Positions 26,408-34,738 are shown, counted from the first letter of the stretch. The stretch is DNA of 42,819 nucleotides from Chloroflexota bacterium (GCA_028287745.1 JAQBPB010000044.1:1-42819), one strand, 5' to 3'. The notes: generated from the letters alone by a model not told the origin. Numbers and translations are program-made.

Positions 26408-26896
26408 TTAGCGGTAGTTAAGGTCATCCGGCGTGTTAGGAATATTGGGAGCAGCCGGTCCCGCCCCGGTCGGAGCTTTAGGCTGGGCCTGGGCAGAAGC
26501 CGGGGCGGATGAAGGTTGAGCTGGAGAAGGCTGAGCCGGGGCCGGAGAATCTTCCGGGACGGCCCGGGTAACTTCGATGACGCAATCGGTCGCTACAGCC
26601 GCAATCGCGCCAACAGCCGCCAGGGGCGGAGCCAGCAAAGCTCCAAGGGCGGCCCAGGCCACCGGCAAGTCTAAAAGGACCCGGTCGCCCTGCCGGATGC
26701 GCAGCCGCCGGACTTCGCTTTCTTTAAGCAGGCGTTCGACTTCGCTAACCATGTTCTTGCTGTTTACTTTGATTTCTTCGACAAATTCTTTAGGAGAGCT
26801 GTTCCAGTTTTTGGTGTTAACCTTTTCGCTGGCATTTTTGGTCCACTCACCCGCGTTTTTTGTCCACGAACGCCAGTCCTTGAAATTCCCGCCCAT
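26408..26896 (-). CDS. DUF4342 domain protein
   Basis: The 162-residue protein has a basic N-terminus rich in Trp, Thr, Asn and Lys. A DUF4342 domain follows (about residues 35-100): a helix with VNSKNMVSEVERLLKESEVRR, a beta pair RIRQGDRVLLDLPV, and a hydrophobic stretch LGALLAPPLAAVGAIAAVA that could span a membrane. The C-terminal 55 residues are Pro/Ala/Gln-rich and disordered. DUF4342 proteins resemble a UBA/TS-N helix joined to a small membrane domain; the function is unknown. The ATG has AAAAAGGAG about 9 bases upstream. The gene stands alone on this strand. Confidence 0.8.
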   Translation of the reverse strand: MGGNFKDWRSWTKNAGEWTKNASEKVNTKNWNSSPKEFVEEIKVNSKNMVSEVERLLKESEVRRLRIRQGDRVLLDLPVAWAALGALLAPPLAAVGAIAAVATDCVIEVTRAVPEDSPAPAQPSPAQPSSAPASAQAQPKAPTGAGPAAPNIPNTPDDLNYR

Positions 26897-27139
26897 AGTC
26901 CTTACTCCTTTTTACGAAACTACTTGCCTGTTTAATTTTTATTGTGTCTACTGGAATATTTACGTACCCGGCTGAAAATAGTTACAAGAAAGCTGATTTG
27001 CTTTCCACTCGAAACTCTTGCAAAATGGACCGAATAATTTCTACAGGCTAAGTCACCTTAGATTGTAGGCTTAAACATAAACCGGGTAAAAATACTGGAC
27101 CCTAAAATTAGAAATGAACTATAAAGGAGTGAAGTTTGT

Positions 27140-27823
27140 ATGCCAGATAACCGGATGCACATCGCCTTATTCGGACCGCCAGGGGCCGGGAAAAGCACTC
27201 AATCCAAGTTTCTACTCAGGCGGTGGCCCATCGTCTCGTTATCTACCGGGAAAATGCTGCGGGAAGAATCCGCCGCCGGAAGCGAACTTGGCCTGAAAGT
27301 TCGTGATTTGCTGGGGCGCGGCGAACTGGTTGATGATGAAACAATGATCGCGACTATCCGCAAGTGGCTGGAAAATCTGCCCGCCGACAAAGGCTTTCTG
27401 CTGGACGGCTTTCCGCGCACGATTCCCCAGGCTATCGCCCTGGACGAAATGTTGGAGGAATTAGGCCGCCCGCTGAATGGTGTTGTAAATCTGAAGTTGT
27501 CGGTTTCGGAAGCGGTCTACCGGTTGGGAGGCCGCCGGATCTGTTACGGGGTCGGCCCGGAAGAAATCATACATATTAACGATGAAGACGCGGTCAACCG
27601 CTGCCTGGCGCGGGGCGGCTTGCTGGTGCAGCGCTCGGATGATTTGCCAAACGTTATCGTCAAGCGCTTAAATGTCCATGAAGCCGAAACCGAACCCTTG
27701 CTCAATTACTACCGGCCCCGCAATATCGTGCATAGCGTAGAAGCTTCCGGTTCACAGGAAGAAGTAGCCCAACGTATTGTGGAAGGCTTTGAGCCGAAAG
27801 CTTCACATACCCCTAAACAATAA
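27140..27823 (+). CDS. adk: Adenylate kinase-like nucleoside monophosphate kinase (divergent)
   Basis: The 227-residue protein has the adenylate kinase layout: P-loop G12-PPGAGK-S-T20, an AMP-binding start at STGKMLREE (35-43), LLDGFPRT, a LID-type GRRICYG ... RSDD segment and RLNVHEAETEPLLNYY. It should interconvert ATP+AMP and 2 ADP. Two family positions differ: GKGT is GKST, and the Asp in STGD is K38. The LID lacks the full four-Cys zinc site seen in many Gram-positive enzymes (only C130-range and one later Cys are visible). It may be a paralogue, or act on another nucleotide. The ATG has AAAGGAGTGAAG at good spacing. A bidirectional terminator follows. Confidence 0.75.
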   Translation: MPDNRMHIALFGPPGAGKSTQSKFLLRRWPIVSLSTGKMLREESAAGSELGLKVRDLLGRGELVDDETMIATIRKWLENLPADKGFLLDGFPRTIPQAIALDEMLEELGRPLNGVVNLKLSVSEAVYRLGGRRICYGVGPEEIIHINDEDAVNRCLARGGLLVQRSDDLPNVIVKRLNVHEAETEPLLNYYRPRNIVHSVEASGSQEEVAQRIVEGFEPKASHTPKQ

Positions 27824-27860
27824 AGCTTCACAAACTCTTCACTCCCCGTATATATTGAAT

Positions 27861-27898
27861 AAAAGCCCCTACTTCTTCCTATAGAAGTAGGGGCTTTT
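27861..27898. terminator. Bidirectional terminator between adk and the thioesterase gene
   Basis: AAAAGCCCCTACTTCT (27861-27876) and AGAAGTAGGGGCTTTT (27883-27898) form a perfect 16-bp stem with a 6-base loop and A/T tracts on both sides. It suits both the plus-strand kinase gene and the minus-strand thioesterase gene. Confidence 0.9.
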
Positions 27899-27935
27899 AT
27901 AGCTTTTATAGCTTTCAGTACCGCCAGAAACAGGT

Positions 27936-28475
27936 TTAGTGAAACTCGGTTTCCAACTCCTGCTCAATTTGCAAAATGCGTTCGCGGCGGGCCCTGGCTT
28001 TTTGAATCTGGTTTTGTTCTTCCGGGGTGGTTGCTTTAAGCGGTGGGACCGGGGTCGGGCGGCGGTTTTCGTCCAGGGCCACGAAAACTACCTGGCTGGA
28101 ACAAATTTGGCGGATTTCGCCGGTCCCCAGAGACTCGGCCAGCACTTCAACACCGACTTCCATACTGGTCCGCCCAACGTAATTCATGCGGCAGTGAATA
28201 TGCACCACATCCCCGATATAAGCCGGGGCAATAAAAGTAAACTGGTCAATACGCTTGGTGACGACCGGACGGCGAGAGTGTTTTATCGCCACAATCGCCG
28301 CTGATTCGTCCACCATGCGCATTATCACACCGCCGTGGACATTGCCGTGACTGTTGCTGTCCAGCACTTCCATCAGGCGGCTGGTCACGGAGGCGGTTTC
28401 AGGGATGGTCTTGGGTACATTAATATCGGCCGGTACAACCGGCGCTTGTTGCACATTCCAGAAAGGTGATTGCAT
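27936..28475 (-). CDS. Acyl-CoA thioesterase (hotdog fold)
   Basis: The 179-residue protein has the hotdog-fold motif NVHGGVIMRMVDESAA, with VTKRIDQFTFIAPAYIGDVVHIHCRMNYVGRTSMEV in the pattern of BACH/YciA-type acyl-CoA thioesterases, and an Arg/Glu-rich C-terminal helix. The enzyme should hydrolyse acyl-CoA to free fatty acid and CoA; chain length is unknown. The ATG has GGGAGAG at 7-9 bases. It is a single gene, divergent from the uracil-DNA glycosylase gene across 226 bases. Confidence 0.9.
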   Translation of the reverse strand: MQSPFWNVQQAPVVPADINVPKTIPETASVTSRLMEVLDSNSHGNVHGGVIMRMVDESAAIVAIKHSRRPVVTKRIDQFTFIAPAYIGDVVHIHCRMNYVGRTSMEVGVEVLAESLGTGEIRQICSSQVVFVALDENRRPTPVPPLKATTPEEQNQIQKARARRERILQIEQELETEFH

Positions 28476-28603
28476 TTTACTCTCCCATTCAGCAGGGCGG
28501 TTTCTGCCATATATCAGGCCAGAAAACCGGGATTAAAGTTGCACTAAGTTTCCTACCTGATAAGTCCCAGGCTAAATATTAAAACTAAAATTCTACTTTT
28601 AAA

Positions 28604-28612
28604 TGTTATAAT
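28604..28612 (+). promoter_or_regulatory. Extended -10 promoter upstream of the uracil-DNA glycosylase gene
   Basis: TGTTATAAT is an extended -10 element (TG plus TATAAT). The -35 region is poor. The ATG lies at 28702, giving a leader of about 80 bases. Confidence 0.45.
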
Positions 28613-28701
28613 ACACCCGTTATTATAACGACTTACACGGTAGTGTCCAATAATTTATAGTTCATTTTATTATGGTCAGCTTAAAGCACGGTTAGTACTA
28701 A

Positions 28702-29454
28702 ATGCACTCCCTCAAAATTATAAATTTACCGGTCCCCGAATGGAATAAAGCCGAATTAGCCGAGATGGACCGCCTGAACCTGGCGATGGATAGCTGCCAG
28801 CGCTGCCCGGAAAAAGGCTATGTAGCTTTCCCGCGCCCGATTGACCGGGGTAATGCCAGTAAAAGGCTCTGGTTGATCGGCCAGGCGCCCGGTTTTAGCG
28901 AGGGCGAGCGCAAGATAGCTTTTGCCGGGCAGGCCGGGCGAAAGTTAATGCAGTGGTTTGCTCAAACCGGCCTCACCGAAGAACAGGTCAGGGATTACTT
29001 TTACCTTTCGGCTATCAACAAGTGCTACCCCGGCCGGGCCACCGGCGGAGGCGGCGACCGCAACCCCGGCCCGGCCGAACGAGCGCTGTGCCGCCCTTTC
29101 CTGTTGCGAGAGTTGGAACTCATCCGGCCCAAACTGGTGATACTGGTCGGCAGTACCGCTATAAAAGAAGTATACGGCGAAAAAATTAAACTGGAAGAAA
29201 TTATTGGCCGTCCCCAGGAAATGACGCTTGGTGAGCTAAAGACCAGGCTGGAAACCCGGCTGGTACGGGCCGGAGAAGCCCTTCCGGCCCCTGGCCTGGC
29301 GCCACATTACGGGTTTAACCCGGCCGCACCGGTCCATGTTTTCCAGCTGCCTCACCCCAGCGGGGCCAGCACCTGGCTGAACTATCCCAGGAACAAAGCT
29401 TTGCTCAACCAGGCGCTGGTTGACTTAAAAGGGCGGCTGGACGGTCTGGTATAA
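28702..29454 (+). CDS. Uracil-DNA glycosylase family protein, Fe-S type (family 4-like)
   Basis: The 250-residue protein should remove uracil (or related damage) from DNA for base excision repair. Motif A reads G60-QAPG64-FSEGERK, close to the GEAPG of family 4. The final motif is H218-PSGAS. Cysteines C32, C35, C108 and C130 are placed like the 4Fe-4S ligands of family 4 enzymes (CxxC near the N-terminus, two later). The spacing of the last two and a loop of Gly/Arg between them are longer than usual. Family 4 or a close relative is likely; UdgX is less likely because no KRIH-type loop is seen. The gene has its own promoter and is divergent from the thioesterase gene. Confidence 0.85.
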   Translation: MHSLKIINLPVPEWNKAELAEMDRLNLAMDSCQRCPEKGYVAFPRPIDRGNASKRLWLIGQAPGFSEGERKIAFAGQAGRKLMQWFAQTGLTEEQVRDYFYLSAINKCYPGRATGGGGDRNPGPAERALCRPFLLRELELIRPKLVILVGSTAIKEVYGEKIKLEEIIGRPQEMTLGELKTRLETRLVRAGEALPAPGLAPHYGFNPAAPVHVFQLPHPSGASTWLNYPRNKALLNQALVDLKGRLDGLV

Positions 29455-29460
29455 CGGCAT

Positions 29461-29493
29461 AAAAAAGCCTCTAAACCAGTGGAGTTTAGAGGC
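29461..29493 (-). terminator. Terminator of the LysR gene
   Basis: GCCTCTAAAC (29467-29476) pairs with GTTTAGAGGC (29484-29493). On the minus strand the stem is followed by a run of six T (29466-29461), a typical intrinsic terminator for the LysR gene that ends at 29514. It may also act on the plus-strand gene. Confidence 0.85.
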
Positions 29494-29513
29494 CCAGGCC
29501 ATATACTTTACTT

Positions 29514-30494
29514 TTAGACCGGCAGCACATTGTTTAAGCTGGTTTCGGCCCCGCCGGTAGCGGCATAAGCTTTAACCAATTCCAGGAAAGCTTTGGCGGG
29601 CCGGGTCATCTCTTTATCCTTATGGTGAGCGTAGATAAAAGTTCGCCCGACATCCACGCCTTCGATATTCAAAGCGTGCAAGCGGCCTGCTTCCAGTTCG
29701 CGTTTCACCGACAGGGCCGGGACAATAGCCGCGCCCAGCCCGATTTCCACGCTACGTTTAATCGCTTCCAGGTTTGCCATGATCAAATACTGTTCGGGGT
29801 GGACATGCCCGGCATCCAGCATTCTTTCGACAAAAGCCTGGAGAGCCGAACCGCGTTCGCGAATAAGCAGCGGGCGGTTGCCAATTTCGCCCAGGCTAAT
29901 CGAAGTGCGGTTCTCACCAGCCCAGGGGTCTTCGGAGGACACTACCAGGATTAGTTTATCTTCAAGGAACGGGTGCAGTTCAAGCAGGGGATGTGAGTCT
30001 ATCGGGGAACCAAGCAGGCCCAGGTCAACCTCATTCTTAAGTAATTTATGGGCCAGGGTTTCGCTGTTACCCAGTGTAATATCAAACTTGACAGGCGAGA
30101 AATTATTACCGTGCGCGGTATTGGGACCGGCTGTATAAGTGGAATTAAAGCGGCGTAAAAGCTCCGGCAAGACGTAGGTAGCCAGGGTGACCCCGACACC
30201 TAAAGCCAGTTTCCCGGCGGAAATACCGGCCGCTTCCCGGACCGCCAGTTCCGCTTCCTGGGCCATATTCAGCAGGGCCGCCGCTTTATCATAGAGCACC
30301 TTACCCGACTCGGTCAGGTAAACTTCTTTTGCCAGCCGCTCGAACAGGCGAACCTTCATCTGGCGCTCAAGAGCTTGAATTTGCTGGCTGACAGTCGGTT
30401 GGGTCAGATAGAGAGCTTCGGCGGCTCGTGTAAAACTGCGCTGCCGTGCCACCTCACAAAATATTTGAAGTTTCTGGAGATCAAGACTTACCAT
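29514..30494 (-). CDS. LysR family transcriptional regulator
   Basis: The 326-residue protein has a winged helix-turn-helix at 1-65 (FCEVARQRSFTRAAEALYLTQPTVSQQIQALE, split over two helices) and a periplasmic-binding-protein-like effector domain after residue 90. The C-terminal region is typical of CysB/CbbR-type LTTRs. Effector and targets are unknown. A dyad AATTG-N4-CAATT at 30551-30564 lies about 57 bases upstream of the start and overlaps the gene's own -10 (minus-strand TATAAT at 30562-30567). This suggests self-repression. DegV lies divergently and could be a target. The ATG has GGAAGG about 13 bases upstream. Confidence 0.9.
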   Translation of the reverse strand: MVSLDLQKLQIFCEVARQRSFTRAAEALYLTQPTVSQQIQALERQMKVRLFERLAKEVYLTESGKVLYDKAAALLNMAQEAELAVREAAGISAGKLALGVGVTLATYVLPELLRRFNSTYTAGPNTAHGNNFSPVKFDITLGNSETLAHKLLKNEVDLGLLGSPIDSHPLLELHPFLEDKLILVVSSEDPWAGENRTSISLGEIGNRPLLIRERGSALQAFVERMLDAGHVHPEQYLIMANLEAIKRSVEIGLGAAIVPALSVKRELEAGRLHALNIEGVDVGRTFIYAHHKDKEMTRPAKAFLELVKAYAATGGAETSLNNVLPV

Positions 30495-30550
30495 GTAAAA
30501 GGGGCCTTCCGTAGCAGGAGATGTTAAATCATTATTTTTTTGATAACTTT

Positions 30551-30567
30551 AATTGGAATCAATTATA
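30551..30567 (-). promoter_or_regulatory. Candidate LysR operator overlapping the lysR-type gene's -10
   Basis: AATTGGAATCAATT (30551-30564) is a dyad with arms AATTG/CAATT. It overlaps a minus-strand TATAAT (30562-30567) that would be the -10 of the LysR gene, a usual place for autorepression. Confidence 0.45.
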
Positions 30568-30633
30568 GCACGGCTAATTGTAAATTAAAAGATGACGGGT
30601 TTCCGGTGGGGTGGTACAGTTAATTACCGGTTC

Positions 30634-30642
30634 TGTTATAAT
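30634..30642 (+). promoter_or_regulatory. Extended -10 promoter for degV-recG
   Basis: TGTTATAAT is an extended -10 element 64 bases before the DegV start. It has the same form as the element upstream of the uracil-DNA glycosylase gene. Confidence 0.5.
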
Positions 30643-30706
30643 TATCCAAACCAGGTGAAGCGGTGAGTAGCATTTAAATAAATAAAAATGGAGGACCCCA
30701 AAAGGT

Positions 30707-31561
30707 ATGTCTAACGCCGAGAGCCAAAAAGTCAAAGTTGTCATCGATAGCACAGCCGATATGTCGTTGGATACTATCAAAAGTTTGGATCTGGAAATGG
30801 TCCCGTTAACCCTCATGATCGGCGACAAGGCTTATCGAGATGGCATAGATATCACCAGTGAAGAGTTTTACAGGCAGTTACCAACGCTGAGTAAACTTCC
30901 TACCACCTCCCAACCGTCGCCCGGCCTGTTCCTCAAAGCTTATGAAAAAGGCATTAAAGAGGGAATGTCGGTCCTTTCCATTCATCTATCGGCTAAATTG
31001 AGCGGCACGTATGCCAACGCGGTTGTAGCGGCCCGCAACTTCCCGGAAGGCCAGGTCAGGGTCTTTGACACCCAGATGGTTTCGGCCGGTATTGCCTTTT
31101 TCGTGCAGACCGCCGTGGAGATGGCGCGCAACGGCAAAACCATTGACGAAATTGAAGTGGAAATGGAGCGCATGCGCGGCCTGGTTAAAATTATCGCCAC
31201 CGTAGACACCCTGGAATATTTGCACAAAGGGGGCCGGATTGGCGGGCTCAAGAGCTTTTTTGGTTCCCTGTTGAGCGTCAAACCAATTTTGCAGCTAAAG
31301 GATGGCGAAGTGCAGCCGCTTGAACAGGTCCGCACCCGCAGCAAGGCTTTGTTGCGCGTGGCCGAATTGGCTAAATCAATGGGGCCGCTGGACCGCCTGG
31401 CAATTATGCATGCTTCCGACCCTGAAAGCGCCAACGAACTGGTCAATATGCTTGCGCCGGTCTTTCCTAAAGAAAAGATGTACATTTCCCAACTGGGACC
31501 GGTCATTGGGGCGCACGTTGGACCGCGTACCCTGGGTATAGGTATCCAGAAAGCCGGTTAG
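30707..31561 (+). CDS. DegV family fatty acid-binding protein
   Basis: The 284-residue protein has the DegV fold marks: VVIDSTADMS near the start, a DGIDITSEEFY segment, the KLPTTSQPSPG substrate loop, LSIHLSAKLSGTYANA and GIGIQKAG at the C-terminus. DegV/FakB proteins bind a fatty acid and present it to FakA for phosphorylation; whether FakA is present cannot be judged here. The ATG has TGGAGG at 30689-30694. The recG start follows 14 bases after its stop, so the two share a transcript. Confidence 0.9.
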   Translation: MSNAESQKVKVVIDSTADMSLDTIKSLDLEMVPLTLMIGDKAYRDGIDITSEEFYRQLPTLSKLPTTSQPSPGLFLKAYEKGIKEGMSVLSIHLSAKLSGTYANAVVAARNFPEGQVRVFDTQMVSAGIAFFVQTAVEMARNGKTIDEIEVEMERMRGLVKIIATVDTLEYLHKGGRIGGLKSFFGSLLSVKPILQLKDGEVQPLEQVRTRSKALLRVAELAKSMGPLDRLAIMHASDPESANELVNMLAPVFPKEKMYISQLGPVIGAHVGPRTLGIGIQKAG

Positions 31562-31575
31562 AAATTTCGTCAGGA

Positions 31576-34197
31576 ATGGCAGTAGACATTGAAAAACTAG
31601 AGAAAATTCTCCGGCTGGAAATGGCCGACAACTACCAGGACCGCAAGGTTTACCGGGGGTTGGCGGCCTTTATTAGCAACTGGACGCGGGAGGCTATTAC
31701 CAAAAATCCTTCTCCGCAGGAAGCCGGGCTGGTTGAAAAAGTAGCCGATAATTTAATTGATTACGGCCAGATGAGCCCGGTCCAGCGTATTAGAGCAATT
31801 CAGCAAGTCCTTGACCTGACCGCCCGGCAGAGTTCCGGCCGGGCCAACCCGGCTAACGGCCATACGCAACCGGCGTTCACGCCGCCGCCAGCGGCCCCGG
31901 TAAAGACCGCCAAACCGGCCATATGGCCGGACCAGCCAGCAATTACCCGCCAGACCTCGCGGGTGGTAGCGCCTGCCCAGGCTACCCCGGCCCCTATCCG
32001 TAAGACCGCCAGCCAATCAACCAGCCCGGCCCCGCTTTTAGATTTGGGCGCACCCCTGACTTCGGTAAAAGGTATCGGTGAAACGTACGCCAAGCTGATG
32101 AGCTTTGTCGGCCTGCGCACGATTCATGACGTGCTGTATTATTTCCCGTTTCGCCACGAAGATTTCAGCTCCTTCAAGAAAATTAGCGCCCTGATGTTCG
32201 GTCAGACCGAAAGTGTGGTGGCCCAGGTCCTCGAAACCGTCACCAAAAGAACCTTTGGCGGTAAAGAAATGATTGAGGTTATAGTGGCCGATGAAACCGG
32301 CCGCCTCAGTTGTATTTTCTTCAACCGCCGCATGACTTACGGGCTAAAGACCGGCAGCCAGGTTGTCCTGAGCGGCCGGGTGGACGAGTGGAACGGCCGG
32401 ATTTGTTTCAAAGCGCCTTCTTATGAACCGGCCGACCGCGACCTGACCAGCACCGGCCGCCTGGTGCCGGTCTACAGCACTACCGGCCCGCTGAAGCTGG
32501 CAACCCTGCGCAAACTGATCAAGACCTGCGTGGACCGCTACGCCGCCGCCCTGCCGGAGCACCTACCGGCCGCTATCCGCGAACGTCACGGCTTGCTGCC
32601 GCTGACCCAGGCGGTCAAAGATTATCACTTCCCGGCCTCGCTGGCCGCCCGCGAAAAAGCCCGCCAGCGGCTGGCCTTTGACGAATTCTTCCTGGTCCAA
32701 CTGGGCGTGCTGCTCAAACGGCACGAGTGGCAGGAAGAGCGCCCCGGTATCCCTTTTGAGATAGATCAAACCCTGCTGGATGCCTGGTTCAACGCCCTGC
32801 AGTTTAAAGTAACCAGGATCAACCCGCTCACCACCGAGCTGGAAGAAGAAATGCTCAAGCTGCAACTGACCGGGGCGCAGCAAAAAGCGATTGCCGACAT
32901 CCTGGGCGATATCCAGAAAGACCGGCCCATGAACCGGTTGTTGCAAGGTGACGTGGGCAGTGGTAAGACCGTGGTGGGCGCGACCGCACTTTTAATGGCC
33001 GTGGCTAACGGTTTTCAGGGAGCTTTAATGGCCCCGACTCAGATATTGGCCGAACAACATTACCAGGGACTGAGCCGCCTGTTTGAGCGGTTGGAAGAGT
33101 CGGAATATGCCAGGAGTCGCGGCCTGAAAATCCGGCTGGAATTGCTGACCGGCAACGTGCGCAAAAAAGAAGCTATCTACCGCCGGATTCGCGAGGGCGA
33201 AGTTAATATTATTATCGGGACCAGCGCCGTTATTGAAGAAGTAGTTGAATTCCAACGGCTGGGCCTGGTCATTATTGACGAACAGCACCGCTTCGGGGTG
33301 CGGCAGCGCAAGGCTTTGCGTGGTAAAGGAGCCGATTCCAGCGCCAATAGCGAGGGAGCTAACCCGCATTTGCTGGTCATGACGGCTACCCCGATACCCC
33401 GGACCTTAAACCTGACCGTCTATGGCGACCTGGACCTATCGCTCATGAACGAAATGCCGCCGGGCCGCGAGCCAATCCAGACCAAATGGGTCATGCCGGG
33501 GGAACGGCCCGGAGCCTACAAATTTATCCGCAGCCAGGTTAAAGCTGGGCGGCAGGCTTTTGTAATCTGCCCATTGGTGGAAGAGTCGGAGAAGATTGAA
33601 GCCAAAGCCGCGATCGAGGAACACGAACGCTTGCAAAGCGAGGTCTTTCCCGATTTGAAACTGGGCCTGTTGCACGGACGCATGAAACCGGCCGAAAAAG
33701 ACCTGATGATGCGCCAGTTCCGGGACCGCGAGTACAATATCCTGGTCGCGACCTCGGTAATTGAGGTTGGTATAGATATTCCGAACGCCACGGTTATTAT
33801 GATAGAAGGAGCCGACCGCTTCGGCCTATCCCAGTTACACCAGTTCCGGGGACGCGTCGGGCGCGGGCAGAGTAAAAGCTACTGCTTGCTGCTGGCCAGT
33901 GAAGAATTAAGCCAGGTCGGCGCGGAACGGCTTAAAGCTATTGAAAAGACTAACGACGGTTTTGAGTTGGCCGAAATTGACCTGCAAATGCGCGGGCCGG
34001 GCGAGTTCTTTGGCACCCGCCAGAGCGGGGTGCCCGACCTCAAGGTAGCCGGAGTGAATGATATAAACATCCTGGAAACCGCCCGGGCCGAAGCAATCAA
34101 GCTGTTTGAGCAAGACCCGGGGCTAAAACAGGTCCCCCATCAACTACTTTCCACTAAAGTTGCGCGCCTGTGGAGCCTGGAAGGCGATTTAAGTTAA
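31576..34197 (+). CDS. recG: ATP-dependent DNA helicase RecG
   Basis: RecG remodels stalled replication forks and Holliday junctions. The 873-residue protein has an OB-fold wedge domain at about 165-300, and SF2 helicase motifs: Walker A GDVGSGKT at 458-465, DEQH box at 568-571, TATPIPRT, and QLHQFRGRVGRG in the C-terminal helicase lobe. The usual length is about 680-700, so there are about 165 extra N-terminal residues. These comprise a short helical part (1-75) and a Pro/Ala/Thr-rich linker (about 85-160). Such extensions occur in RecG of Chloroflexota and neighbouring groups. The ATG is directly after AGGA with no spacer, so start strength is uncertain. The gene is second in the degV-recG operon. 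Confidence 0.95.
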   Translation: MAVDIEKLEKILRLEMADNYQDRKVYRGLAAFISNWTREAITKNPSPQEAGLVEKVADNLIDYGQMSPVQRIRAIQQVLDLTARQSSGRANPANGHTQPAFTPPPAAPVKTAKPAIWPDQPAITRQTSRVVAPAQATPAPIRKTASQSTSPAPLLDLGAPLTSVKGIGETYAKLMSFVGLRTIHDVLYYFPFRHEDFSSFKKISALMFGQTESVVAQVLETVTKRTFGGKEMIEVIVADETGRLSCIFFNRRMTYGLKTGSQVVLSGRVDEWNGRICFKAPSYEPADRDLTSTGRLVPVYSTTGPLKLATLRKLIKTCVDRYAAALPEHLPAAIRERHGLLPLTQAVKDYHFPASLAAREKARQRLAFDEFFLVQLGVLLKRHEWQEERPGIPFEIDQTLLDAWFNALQFKVTRINPLTTELEEEMLKLQLTGAQQKAIADILGDIQKDRPMNRLLQGDVGSGKTVVGATALLMAVANGFQGALMAPTQILAEQHYQGLSRLFERLEESEYARSRGLKIRLELLTGNVRKKEAIYRRIREGEVNIIIGTSAVIEEVVEFQRLGLVIIDEQHRFGVRQRKALRGKGADSSANSEGANPHLLVMTATPIPRTLNLTVYGDLDLSLMNEMPPGREPIQTKWVMPGERPGAYKFIRSQVKAGRQAFVICPLVEESEKIEAKAAIEEHERLQSEVFPDLKLGLLHGRMKPAEKDLMMRQFRDREYNILVATSVIEVGIDIPNATVIMIEGADRFGLSQLHQFRGRVGRGQSKSYCLLLASEELSQVGAERLKAIEKTNDGFELAEIDLQMRGPGEFFGTRQSGVPDLKVAGVNDINILETARAEAIKLFEQDPGLKQVPHQLLSTKVARLWSLEGDLS

Positions 34198-34267
34198 GGG
34201 ACATTATAAATTTTTCACTGGAATCCTTATTACAATTCATTAAGTGGCAAATGCCGGAACTTTATAC

Positions 34268-34282
34268 TATAATAGTGTTATG
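34268..34282 (+). promoter_or_regulatory. Leaderless promoter of the RusA-type gene
   Basis: TATAAT at 34268-34273 ends 6 bases before the ATG at 34280-34282. With the usual 6-7 base distance the transcript would start at the A of the ATG. No ribosome binding site lies between. The -35 at 17 bases (TGGCAA) is weak. Confidence 0.55.
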
Positions 34283-34738
34283 TCAAAAAAGCCTATAGCT
34301 CCCAGCTTGCAGCTTACTTTGCCGTTGCCACCGGGTATTAACTCACAGTATGCCACAGTTAACGGGCGGCGGGTTTTGAGCGAAGATGCTCGGAAATGGA
34401 AACGAGAAGTAAGCCGAAGAGTAGAGTATTTGGAAGACCAGGGTCTGGTTTCCGACCAACTACGTCGCGACTTTGCACGAGTTTATCTGTCCGTTTTCCT
34501 GGATTTTTATTTTACTACTCCACACAAACGCGACCTTGATGGCGGGCTTAAAATTACCCTGGATGCCATCTGTGAGACTTTGAGTCTCAACGATAATAGA
34601 GTGGTTGACATTCACCTGATAAAGAAGATCGACCCGCTGCATCCCCGTTTGGAAGTTGTATTAGAAGGAGTTTTAGACTGGCAGTTTGATACGGAATATG
34701 CTTATATAGAATCGGATACTTCCGCTGAAGATAAGTAA
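34280..34738 (+). CDS. RusA family Holliday junction resolvase
   Basis: The 152-residue protein, from the ATG at 34280, fits RusA-type endonucleases, which cut Holliday junctions as Mg-dependent dimers. D85, D87 and K91 (DLDGGLK) have the same spacing as D70, D72 and K76 of E. coli RusA; D105 (NDNRV) is near the position of the fourth catalytic acid. The usual Asn after the second Asp (DN) is Gly here. A frame extends upstream to 34244, but the start at 34280 is preferred because of the -10 box placed 7 bases before it and because the family starts near there. RusA is mostly phage-borne, but no phage gene is seen, and it follows recG by about 80 bases, matching a chromosomal recombination role. 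Confidence 0.85.
   Translation: MSKKPIAPSLQLTLPLPPGINSQYATVNGRRVLSEDARKWKREVSRRVEYLEDQGLVSDQLRRDFARVYLSVFLDFYFTTPHKRDLDGGLKITLDAICETLSLNDNRVVDIHLIKKIDPLHPRLEVVLEGVLDWQFDTEYAYIESDTSAEDK

Noticed and set aside
34244..34738. Prophage remnant around the RusA gene
   Set aside because: No integrase, capsid, tail or terminase gene is seen. The neighbours are recG and guaA, which are core genes.
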